51,082 nucleotides of DNA from Anaerolineaceae bacterium. Its GTDB lineage: Bacteria > Chloroflexota > Anaerolineae > Anaerolineales > Villigracilaceae. A program made the position numbers and the translations under genes. The stretch lies in assembly GCA_003598975.1 (NCBI GenBank), contig QZIJ01000117.1, positions 1 through 51,082 on the forward strand, in the 5' to 3' direction. A model generated the notes under the pieces. It did not search any database. It was given only the letters and a program-made list of their open reading frames with translations, and was not told the origin of the DNA. Positions within the stretch are counted from its first letter, which is position 1, and every line of letters begins with the position of its first letter. Positions 40,222 to 47,083 of the stretch are shown here, one piece after another.

Positions 40222-42270
40222 CTATTTCTTCGCAAATTCCACGTACTTCGAGCCGGGTAGGCCGTAATCGTACGGTTCGCCGACCACCTCGAAGGGGGTA
40301 TCATAATTGTGGGCGGGCATGGGCGAGGCCACCTGCCATTCGGGCGAGCGCGAGTTCCAGATGTTTCCTTCTGCTGGCTCGCCGCGCTTGAGGCTGACCA
40401 CAAGATTGATGATGAAGATCAAGACCGAGAGGGCAATGGCAAAGGCCGCGATGGTAAGAACCAGGTGCGTGGGATCAAATCCCTGCAGAGGATCGTAGTC
40501 CGCGATGCGGCGGCGCATGCCGAGCAGTCCGATGCGCATCATACCGAGGGAGAGGGTAAAGAATGCGGGAGTCATCAGCCAGAAGTGCCAGCGACCCAGC
40601 GTCTCGTTCAGGCGGCGCCCCGTGGCTTTGGGGAACCAGTAGTACAGGGCGGCAAAGAACGGGAAGACAAATCCGCCAAAGAGCGTGTCGTGGAAGTGGC
40701 CGACGATCCAATACGTGTCGTGCAGATGCAAGTCTGTCGAAACGGTGGCGTTCGGAGGTCCAGAAAGACCGCCCATCAGGAAGACAACGATCGCGCCAAC
40801 AACAAAGAGAAACGCGGACGGCATGGGAGTCGAAATCTTTCCCTTCCAAATCGTCGCGACCCAGGAGAAGAATTTCACGCCGGTTGGGATGGCTACCAGC
40901 AGGGTGCTATACATGAAGGGGACGCGCAGATATTCGTTCATGCCAGACGTGAACATGTGGTGCGCCCAGACGAGGAAACCCACCAACGCGATGGCCAGCG
41001 ACGACATGGCAATCCACTTGTAGCCAAAGAGCGGCTTGCGGACGAAGACGGGCAGCAACTCAGAGACCACGCCCAGCCCAGGCAAGATAAACACGTACAC
41101 TGCGGGATGCGAATAGAACCAAAAGAGGTGCTGGAAGAGAACAGGGCTTCCGCCTTTGGCGGGGTCAAAGAAGCCCATGCCGAACAAACGCTGGAACATG
41201 ACCATCTGGAACGACAGGCCGATCAATTGAGTGGCAGTCAGCGAAATAATGGAGGTGGCAATCGCGGCCCAGACAAAGATCGGCAGGCGGAAGGCAGTCA
41301 TGCCTTTGGCGCGCATACGCAGGACGGTGGCGATCAGGTTCAACGCGCCAAGGATGGAAGACCATCCCGCCACAAACACGCCGAGGAAGAACATTTGCAT
41401 CCCGAGGGGGGCCTTGGCGGAAAGCGGAGGATAGCCCGTCCAGCCAGTGTCGAAGCCGCCGAGCACGAGACTGGAGAGAAGCAAAACCGCGGCGGGCGGC
41501 GCGATCCAGAACGAGAAGGCGTTCAGGCGCGGGAAGGCCATGTCGTGCGCACCGATGAGCAGGGGCACGAGGTAGTTCATCAAACCCGCGATGCCAAGCA
41601 AGATCGAGACGATCATGATCATGCCATGCAGGCTCATCAGCGTGTTGTAGAATTGCAGGCCATTCTGACTGAAGAGTTTGAAATCAGTGGTCAGGAATTG
41701 CAATCCAGAGGCGGCCAATTCGGTGCGGAAGATAAGCGCAAACGTGCCGCCCACCACCAGCAAAACCAACGCAGTGATCGTGTACTGAACGCCGATCACT
41801 TTGTGATCAAGCGAGGGGCTGTAGAATTTTTCCCAGCCAGGTGCGTCGGCGCGATGCTCTGGGACATCCAGCCCGCGCGCCATGCGAATCCAGTCATCCA
41901 CGACGCCGTGACCGAGAAGAAAGCAGATCACGCCGGCCAGTCCGCCAAAGACCCAGGCGGGTTCGGTGAACAGGAAGGGCGGGCCGAAGGTCTTCAATCC
42001 CATCAGGGCACGGATGCCTGTCACAAACAGTGCGCCGCCCAATGTGCCGAGAATCTGCCAGACAATGCCGCGGGTGATGGTCCGATAGCCGACCAGCCCA
42101 TGGAAGAACAGCGCCACCCCCACCACGAGGGAAAAGAATCCCGCGATCGAGGCAGTGAAGTTCATGCGGCCGCTGACGAGCGTATCAAGCCCCAGCCCCA
42201 CGCCATAGCCGACCAAATGCCCAAGAAGCATGAGCACCAGGCCGCGCGTGAATGGTTTCATATTTTTCAT
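40222..42270 (-). CDS. coxA: Cytochrome c oxidase subunit I, A2-type, with extra N-terminal helices
   Basis: This 682-residue subunit has the heme a and heme a3-CuB site. Ligands seen are H215 (S-L-H-G), H388 and Y392 in Y-S-H-P-A-V-Y, the CuB pair H437-H438, and H525/H527 in V-G-H-F-H. The Glu of the D-channel (H-P-E-V-Y) is replaced by Ala, with the Tyr-Ser pair of A2-type enzymes just before; K466 of the K-channel is kept. Residues 1-150 form about four additional membrane helices before the standard domain, so the protein is longer than the usual 530-560 residues. GGAGGAAT precedes the ATG. A long open frame on the opposite strand is a shadow. Confidence 0.93.
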   Translation of the reverse strand: MKNMKPFTRGLVLMLLGHLVGYGVGLGLDTLVSGRMNFTASIAGFFSLVVGVALFFHGLVGYRTITRGIVWQILGTLGGALFVTGIRALMGLKTFGPPFLFTEPAWVFGGLAGVICFLLGHGVVDDWIRMARGLDVPEHRADAPGWEKFYSPSLDHKVIGVQYTITALVLLVVGGTFALIFRTELAASGLQFLTTDFKLFSQNGLQFYNTLMSLHGMIMIVSILLGIAGLMNYLVPLLIGAHDMAFPRLNAFSFWIAPPAAVLLLSSLVLGGFDTGWTGYPPLSAKAPLGMQMFFLGVFVAGWSSILGALNLIATVLRMRAKGMTAFRLPIFVWAAIATSIISLTATQLIGLSFQMVMFQRLFGMGFFDPAKGGSPVLFQHLFWFYSHPAVYVFILPGLGVVSELLPVFVRKPLFGYKWIAMSSLAIALVGFLVWAHHMFTSGMNEYLRVPFMYSTLLVAIPTGVKFFSWVATIWKGKISTPMPSAFLFVVGAIVVFLMGGLSGPPNATVSTDLHLHDTYWIVGHFHDTLFGGFVFPFFAALYYWFPKATGRRLNETLGRWHFWLMTPAFFTLSLGMMRIGLLGMRRRIADYDPLQGFDPTHLVLTIAAFAIALSVLIFIINLVVSLKRGEPAEGNIWNSRSPEWQVASPMPAHNYDTPFEVVGEPYDYGLPGSKYVEFAKK

Positions 42271-42288
42271 GCGATTCCTCCGCGATTC

Positions 42289-43302
42289 CTACTTCAGTGT
42301 TTTGAGATACGCGATGATGTCCACGAGTTGTTCTTCGGTGAACGTGTAAACAGGCATGAGTTGTGTTTCGTAGCCAGCCACGATCTTCGCCTGCGGGTCG
42401 AGGATGGACTCTGTGATGTATGCTTCGTCCGTAACTACAATGGCTCCATCGCTCAATTCTTCCTCACGCCCGAACACGCCCAGCCAGGTGGGACCGACCA
42501 GCGCGGAACCGTCAATGCTGTGGCAACCCAGACAGCCGTTGGCCACCACCAATTGTTGCCCTCGCGCCTCAGGCGTCTGTGCAGCCGCGGCGAGGGTTTG
42601 TTGTTCCGTGGCCCAGGCGACGAAATCCGCCTCTTCAGAGACGATGACCACTTCCTCCATGCTGTAATGGGAGGTGCCGCACAATTCGGCGCAACGGACT
42701 TTGAAGGGCACATTGGGCGCTGTCAGGACCGTCGGGGTGATCCGCAATTCGGTGACGCGCCCCGGCACAATGTCCTGTTTGACGCGAAATTCGGGAACCC
42801 AGAAGGAGTGGATCACATCCTTCGATTCCATCCGCAGAAGGACTTGTTTGTCTTTGGGTAAACGCAGTTCTTTCGAAGAAAATCCATAATCGGGATATTC
42901 GAAACTCCATGCCCACTGTGTGGCGGTTACGTTGACGACCATCGCCTGCGGATCGGCGCGGCGCGTTTCGGCCAGCGAGTAGGCGCCCATGTAGGCGAAG
43001 GCCATCACGATAAAGAGCGGGACGATTGTCCAGGCGATCTCCAGTTTCGTGTTGCCTTCGATGTGTTCGGCGTCGGTCGTATCGCCTTTTTTGCGGCGAA
43101 AGACTACCAGACTGTAAACGAGCGGGACCACGATCAGCGCGAACAGGAAGGAAATGGTGATTACTTCCCAATTCCACAGCCAGTCAATGGACATGGCCTG
43201 CGCGCTGGCGGGGATTGGCAACAAACCGATGGCATCCAGACCCAGATAGGTCAGAATGGCCGCAAGGATGACCAGGATGCCCGCAATGACAAAGTGTCGC
43301 AT
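42289..43302 (-). CDS. coxB: Cytochrome c oxidase subunit II with cytochrome c domain (caa3-type)
   Basis: This 337-residue subunit has N-terminal helices (three hydrophobic segments to about residue 105), the CuA domain and a fused C-terminal cytochrome c. CuA ligands are H165 and C-A-E-L-C-G-T-S-H-Y-S-M (C204, C208, H212, M215). The heme c motif C-L-G-C-H is at 257-261, with a likely Met ligand in Q-L-M-P-V near residue 315. Electrons pass from heme c to CuA and then to subunit I. The fusion marks a caa3 oxidase. GAGGAGAAG precedes the ATG. Confidence 0.94.
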   Translation of the reverse strand: MRHFVIAGILVILAAILTYLGLDAIGLLPIPASAQAMSIDWLWNWEVITISFLFALIVVPLVYSLVVFRRKKGDTTDAEHIEGNTKLEIAWTIVPLFIVMAFAYMGAYSLAETRRADPQAMVVNVTATQWAWSFEYPDYGFSSKELRLPKDKQVLLRMESKDVIHSFWVPEFRVKQDIVPGRVTELRITPTVLTAPNVPFKVRCAELCGTSHYSMEEVVIVSEEADFVAWATEQQTLAAAAQTPEARGQQLVVANGCLGCHSIDGSALVGPTWLGVFGREEELSDGAIVVTDEAYITESILDPQAKIVAGYETQLMPVYTFTEEQLVDIIAYLKTLK

Positions 43303-43331
43303 ATTCTTCTCCTCGGATTAATATCAGGGAC

Positions 43332-43697
43332 TCAACCCCAGGGATTCGTGAGCCAGGATTCCGCCTGTGCGGCGGTCAAATGCTTTCGTTGATAAAGCAC
43401 CACGGGTTCAGTGGAAGCGAGCGAAACCAGTACCACCTGCATCGGAGACTCGCCTTCCATGAAGCGGTTCAAAAACTCGTCGCGGTTGATGGTGGTATCG
43501 TCGTGGTCCACAATAACCAGGTCGGGATGAAGCGTTTCGAGGGAGGTCAGGGTCTCCTCCATCGTGGACGGCGTCCCGACTACCAGCGCCATATCCCCCC
43601 AACGCGCGGCATAAACCTTTCGCAACCCCTCACGAAAAAGAGGGTTGGCGGAAGCAATCAAGACTCGTCGAGGGCGCGGTTGGGTGGTTTGACTCAT
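43332..43697 (-). CDS. Pseudo-receiver (response-regulator-like) protein heading the cox operon
   Basis: This 121-residue protein has a receiver-like start, V-L-I-A-S-A-N-P-L-F-R-E-G-L, matching the NarL-type consensus but with the acidic Asp pair replaced by Ser-Ala. The phospho-acceptor-like Asp is kept in L-V-I-V-D-H-D. No output domain is present, and the conserved Lys loop is not evident. It probably is not phosphorylated normally and may act by protein interaction or be a relic. It lies 29 bases upstream of coxB on the same strand and directly after the operon promoter. No ribosome binding site is seen. Confidence 0.65.
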   Translation of the reverse strand: MSQTTQPRPRRVLIASANPLFREGLRKVYAARWGDMALVVGTPSTMEETLTSLETLHPDLVIVDHDDTTINRDEFLNRFMEGESPMQVVLVSLASTEPVVLYQRKHLTAAQAESWLTNPWG

Positions 43698-43700
43698 AAA

Positions 43701-43732
43701 ACGGATTCTGGTAGTAATTTACCAAAATCCGT
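43701..43732. promoter_or_regulatory. Candidate operator dyad at the cox promoter
   Basis: Two 13-base arms, ACGGATTCTGGTA on the left and TACCAAAATCCGT on the right, pair at 11 of 13 positions around a 6-bp spacer. The dyad covers the -10 box and the likely transcription start, a position suited to a repressor or response regulator. Confidence 0.5.
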
Positions 43733-43744
43733 CTCATTTGTCAT
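43716..43744 (-). promoter_or_regulatory. Promoter of the cox operon
   Basis: On the minus strand ATGACA (43744-43739) is 17 bp from TAAATT (43721-43716). Transcription would start near 43709, about 12 nt before the first ATG. Confidence 0.55.
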
Positions 43745-43781
43745 TAATCCACGGGGATAGAAGGGGGGATTTCAGAAACAA

Positions 43782-43810
43782 ACAGCGGGTGATTGTCCAT
43801 CACCCGCTGT
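43782..43810 (-). terminator. Terminator of the sensor kinase-regulator operon
   Basis: ACAGCGGGTGAT and its complement form a 12-bp stem with a five-base loop and a T-rich tail (TTTGTTT) on the minus strand, 16 bases after the regulator stop. Confidence 0.8.
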
Positions 43811-43826
43811 CATAATCATGTACAGA

Positions 43827-44462
43827 CTAAATCAAACCTGCCTGCAACGCCTTGGCGACTGCCTCGGCGCGGTTGTTAACTTCCAGTTTTTCCAGCAGGT
43901 GACGGATATGGGTCTTGACCGTATTTTCCGAAATGTACAACTGCGAAGCGATCTGTGAGGTGGTCAGGCCGCGCGCCAGACAACGCAACACCTCCAGTTC
44001 GCGTCCGCTGACCAGATCGCGCGAGCGCCCAGTCTGAGCGCGGCGCATCACATTGAAGACTTGCGCGGTGATCTCTGGCGACAGGACCGATTTCCCCTCC
44101 GCCACATCCAGCAGGGTACCACGCAACATGTCTGGTTCGGCATTCTTCAACAGATATCCGCTTGCGCCTGCCATGATCGCGCCGACCAAATCGTCCTCAG
44201 CCTGTGAAACGGTCAGCATCAGGGCATTCATTTTATGTCCCGCTTCACGCAGGGCGCGCAGGGTCTCCACACCGCTCATACCGGGCATGTTCACATCCAA
44301 AAGGATAATGTCAGGGCGGGCCTTCGGCGCGGTCCGCAACGCCTCTTCGCCACTACCCGCATCCCCCACCACCTCAAACTCACCCATATCCGAAAGCAGG
44401 CCGATCAGGCCGCGGCGGAATAGAATGTGATCATCCACAACGAACAGACGGATAGGTTTCAT
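43827..44462 (-). CDS. NarL/LuxR-type response regulator
   Basis: This 211-residue protein has an N-terminal receiver domain: the acidic pair D10-D11, phospho-acceptor D56 in [10 protein letters not shown], Thr in M-L-T-V-S and Lys in Y-L-L-K-N. The C-terminal LuxR helix-turn-helix (about residues 147-205) has [13 protein letters not shown] and [10 protein letters not shown]. The start at 44462 overlaps the kinase stop by four bases, so the two are a coupled pair; a longer frame upstream is a shadow of the kinase gene. Its target may include the nearby cox promoter, which has a dyad, but that is inference. Confidence 0.92.
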   Translation of the reverse strand: MKPIRLFVVDDHILFRRGLIGLLSDMGEFEVVGDAGSGEEALRTAPKARPDIILLDVNMPGMSGVETLRALREAGHKMNALMLTVSQAEDDLVGAIMAGASGYLLKNAEPDMLRGTLLDVAEGKSVLSPEITAQVFNVMRRAQTGRSRDLVSGRELEVLRCLARGLTTSQIASQLYISENTVKTHIRHLLEKLEVNNRAEAVAKALQAGLI

Positions 44463-45637
44463 GAATTGGCTCCCACGCACGAGGGGACGCGCACACGGAC
44501 GGTTGTCCCGCCGCTCGGACAACTGGTGACCTGGAACTCCGCGCCGACCGCTTCGGCCCTCTCCCGCATCCCGCGCAGACCGAAGCGGGCCGCGGCCACC
44601 GAGTCGGCAGGACGGAACCCGCGGCCGTCGTCTGCCACCTCGATCAACGTGTCCTCTCCATCCTCCCATGCCGCGAGTCGGATGTGGTTCGCCTGCGCGT
44701 GCTTGCGGATGTTGGTCAGCGCCTCCTGCACAATACGGATCAACTGCGCCTGCACGCCGTCAGGGAAATCGCGCGTGAGGCGCAGGTCCACTTCCACTGG
44801 CAGGCCAGCTAATTCTTCGAAATCATGCGCGGCCTGGTCGAGCCAGGTCGCGAGGTGGTCGTCGGGAGCGCGGCGCAGGTTTTCGATGGCCTGACGCGCG
44901 TCGAGATAGGCATCGCCGATAGTGCGAGACGAATCTTTCAGGATACGCGCGGCCTGCTCGGACTTTCCCTGCATCAGCATGGATTCGGCGCGGCCAATCT
45001 CAATTTTGAGGAAGGCCAGTGTCTGCGCCAACCCATCGTGGATCTCGCGCGCCAGGCGCGTCCGCTCGCCAAGGATGGCGCGATATTCGATCTGCGGCAA
45101 CAGGGAACGCGCCTCCTCGGTCAACGCGGCGGGAGGGCTCGAATATTGCATGGAACGAATGAAGTGATTGCGTTCGAATGCATCGAGGGCAAGTTCGGTC
45201 AGGCGCATGGCCTCGGACAGGAAGTTTTCGCGTGATTCGTCCAGGCGCGGCTCGGAGGAGAAAACAAAACTGAACAATCCCGCTTCGCGTCCACGGGCGC
45301 GCATGGAAATGCAATGAATAAAATTGGAATCGGGATCGTCCTGAAGAAGGGCGCATTCGCGTCCCGCGTGACGCGTCTCGCACACTTTGCATTTTTGCCG
45401 CTGGGAAGGCTGGGAGGCGCGCTCGGAATCGCTGGCGGGGATGCGGCCAAATTCCAGCGGGGTCAGTTTCTGCGCGAACTCGTCGAAGGGCATGAAAAGA
45501 CAGCCATCCGCGCCCAGCACCTCACAACCCGCGCGCATGACCGCGCGCAGGGCAGATGGCTCGTCCGCGGCCTCGAGCAGGGAGGCGGCCAACGACAGGC
45601 TGGCTTGCAGGATTCGGGTGGATTCGGTCTCGGTCAC
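44459..45637 (-). CDS. NarX/NreB-type sensor histidine kinase with Cys cluster
   Basis: This 392-residue cytoplasmic kinase has a GAF-like sensory region (about residues 10-160), no membrane helices, and a HisKA_3 dimerisation domain with phospho-acceptor H200 in L-A-R-E-I-H-D-G-L-A-Q. The HATPase has N-I-R-K-H-A, V-A-D-D-G-R-G-F and G-L-R-G-M-R-E-R-A. The sensory region holds C83, C86, C95 and C109 (C-x2-C-x8-C-x13-C) plus C38 and C46, suggesting an iron-sulfur or zinc centre, as in the oxygen sensor NreB. The start is GTG at 45637 with no clear ribosome binding site. bcp lies 21 bases upstream and the regulator follows, so an oxidative or redox signal is plausible. Confidence 0.87.
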   Translation of the reverse strand: MTETESTRILQASLSLAASLLEAADEPSALRAVMRAGCEVLGADGCLFMPFDEFAQKLTPLEFGRIPASDSERASQPSQRQKCKVCETRHAGRECALLQDDPDSNFIHCISMRARGREAGLFSFVFSSEPRLDESRENFLSEAMRLTELALDAFERNHFIRSMQYSSPPAALTEEARSLLPQIEYRAILGERTRLAREIHDGLAQTLAFLKIEIGRAESMLMQGKSEQAARILKDSSRTIGDAYLDARQAIENLRRAPDDHLATWLDQAAHDFEELAGLPVEVDLRLTRDFPDGVQAQLIRIVQEALTNIRKHAQANHIRLAAWEDGEDTLIEVADDGRGFRPADSVAAARFGLRGMRERAEAVGAEFQVTSCPSGGTTVRVRVPSCVGANS

Positions 45638-45658
45638 AGCAAACAGGCTTCGGTTCGG

Positions 45659-46123
45659 TTAGAGCGAGTGGGTGGCTTCCAAAACTTCGACGCTGTGTTC
45701 GGCGGGTCGAACGTTTTCGAAAACGCGCGCGATGTTCCCCTGCACGTCGATCAAATAGGTGGTGCGAAGGACGCCTTCATATTCGCGTCCCTTGAATTTT
45801 TTTGGCCCCCAAACCGCGTAGAGTTCGCAAACCTTGTGATCGGCATCTGCAAGCAGGGGAAACGGTAATTGATTTTTGGCCTTGAACCTGGCATGGGAGC
45901 GCGCCGTATCGGGGCTGACGCCAAGAATGGCAACGCCCGCCTTTTCGTAGGCAGAATAATCATCGCGGAAGTTGCAGGCCTCGCGGGTGCAACCGGGCGT
46001 ATCATCCTTGGGATAGAAGTAAAGGATGACGGGGCGGCCTCGATAAGATGACAGACGACGCGTGACATTGGTGTCGTCGGGCAGTTCGAAATCGGGCGCG
46101 GGAATTCCGCTAGATAAAGGCAT
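45659..46123 (-). CDS. bcp: Peroxiredoxin, Bcp/PrxQ type
   Basis: This 154-residue thiol peroxidase reduces hydrogen peroxide and organic peroxides with thioredoxin. The peroxidatic Cys is in T-P-G-C-T and the resolving Cys five residues later in R-E-A-C-N, the PrxQ arrangement. The Y-F-Y-P-K-D strand before them is typical. ATG at 46123 has CGGAG about seven bases upstream; the frame also opens at a TTG two codons earlier. It is followed by the sensor kinase on the same strand. TrxA at 9491 is a possible electron donor. Confidence 0.94.
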   Translation of the reverse strand: MPLSSGIPAPDFELPDDTNVTRRLSSYRGRPVILYFYPKDDTPGCTREACNFRDDYSAYEKAGVAILGVSPDTARSHARFKAKNQLPFPLLADADHKVCELYAVWGPKKFKGREYEGVLRTTYLIDVQGNIARVFENVRPAEHSVEVLEATHSL

Positions 46124-46186
46124 GGTCAATCTCCGATAATAAAATTACACCGAGAGAGTCAAGTCCGCTGGCGTTCGGAAAATCAA

Positions 46187-46588
46187 TTACTTGAGCGTAC
46201 GAATATAAGCGACCACCTGCCAGATCTGTTCCTCGTTCAAGACACTTCCCCAACCCACCATGGCGGTGCCCATTTTGCCTTCGCTGATGCGCCAGAACAG
46301 ATAATCATCTTCCACTTGGGAGGCGACAGTGAGCAGGTTGGCGGCAGGTGGATTAAGCGCCGCGGCTGCCGGGCCATCGCCCAACCCGCTCGCGCCGTGA
46401 CAGGATTCACAATAGGTGGCGTAATTCAGCGCACCCGCGTCGGCCGCATCCGCGCCGAGGGGACTGGTTTTACCGGCAAACTCCGGCGGCACAGGCGCAA
46501 AGGAGACCGCGGGAGTGGGCGTGCCTCCGCAGGCGGAAAGTATCAACGTTAACAACAAGGCCATGATAAAAAACGAATAGGGCTTCAA
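46187..46588 (-). CDS. Lipoprotein cytochrome c (single heme)
   Basis: This 133-residue protein has a lipoprotein signal peptide (L-I-L-S-A-C with the lipidated Cys near residue 20) and a class I cytochrome c domain with C-E-S-C-H and a Met-bearing K-M-G-T-A-M loop as the distal ligand. It would sit on the outer face of the membrane and carry electrons, possibly to the caa3 oxidase encoded nearby. The start is taken as TTG at 46588 because GGAGGA lies five bases before it and the product begins with a proper signal peptide; an ATG at 46621 would add 11 unsuitable residues. It is transcribed separately from the bcp operon or leads it. Confidence 0.85.
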   Translation of the reverse strand: MKPYSFFIMALLLTLILSACGGTPTPAVSFAPVPPEFAGKTSPLGADAADAGALNYATYCESCHGASGLGDGPAAAALNPPAANLLTVASQVEDDYLFWRISEGKMGTAMVGWGSVLNEEQIWQVVAYIRTLK

Positions 46589-46629
46589 CTTTCCTCCACC
46601 AAAAATCAATATTCCAGTCATCGAGGCGG

Positions 46630-46635
46630 ATTATA
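46630..46635 (-). promoter_or_regulatory. -10 box of the cytochrome c gene
   Basis: TATAAT on the minus strand lies about 41 bp before the TTG start. The best -35-like hexamer has too short a spacing, so only the -10 is supported. Confidence 0.5.
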
Positions 46636-46656
46636 CCACTCAGGCCGCGGCAATTT

Positions 46657-46690
46657 TTTAGGCCGACCCTGAAACACGAGTCGGCCTAAA
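46657..46690 (-). terminator. Hairpin after the CheY-like gene
   Basis: TTTAGGCCGAC and its complement form an 11-bp stem with a 12-base loop, about 24 bp after the stop. The T tail is poor, so it may be a weak terminator. Confidence 0.55.
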
Positions 46691-46713
46691 ATGGATTCGA
46701 GAAATCGCTGAAA

Positions 46714-47082
46714 CTAACTGAGAATGCCTGCCTTCTTGAGCGCAGCCTCCAACAGGTCGAAATCAGCGGGCTTGATGATGATGGCGGTCGCGCCGCCCTG
46801 CATCACGCGCTGGCGCGTCTCGGGCTGGTCGTCGGAGGTGATCACGATCACGGGCACGGTGGCCAGCCGCGGTTCACGCCGCAGAAACGCCAGGATTTCG
46901 GTGCCATCCACGCCGGGCATGTTGATATCCAGCAACACACAACGCGGCGTAAAACTGCTCAACGCAGAGATGGCCGGGCTGGCCCCATACGCCGTGCGAG
47001 CAGGCACGCCCAGAATATCCAGCATTTGCTTCAAGGCATCCGCGGTCTCGCGGTTGTCGTCAATGATGAGAGCGTCGGTCAT
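46714..47082 (-). CDS. Single-domain CheY-like response regulator
   Basis: This 122-residue stand-alone receiver domain has all key residues: acidic pair D8-D9, phospho-acceptor D52 in C-V-L-L-D-I-N-M-P-G, Thr in V-I-T-S-D-D, and Lys in I-I-I-K-P. There is no output domain, so it works by binding a partner or as a phosphorelay step. It starts one base after the moeA-like stop and is co-transcribed with it. The partner kinase is not adjacent. It is a normal receiver, unlike the degenerate one at 43332. Confidence 0.88.
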   Translation of the reverse strand: MTDALIIDDNRETADALKQMLDILGVPARTAYGASPAISALSSFTPRCVLLDINMPGVDGTEILAFLRREPRLATVPVIVITSDDQPETRQRVMQGGATAIIIKPADFDLLEAALKKAGILS

Positions 47083-47083
47083 G

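Noticed and set aside
40309..42861. 850-codon open frame on the plus strand opposite coxA and coxB
   Set aside because: It is antisense to two well-supported oxidase genes, rich in Arg/Gln/His/Glu, with no domain motif or ribosome binding site; it arises from GC-rich codon use.
43827..44669. 280-residue version of the LuxR-type regulator
   Set aside because: The extra 69 residues are an Arg/Gly-rich shadow of the kinase gene; the start at 44462 overlaps the kinase stop as ATGA.
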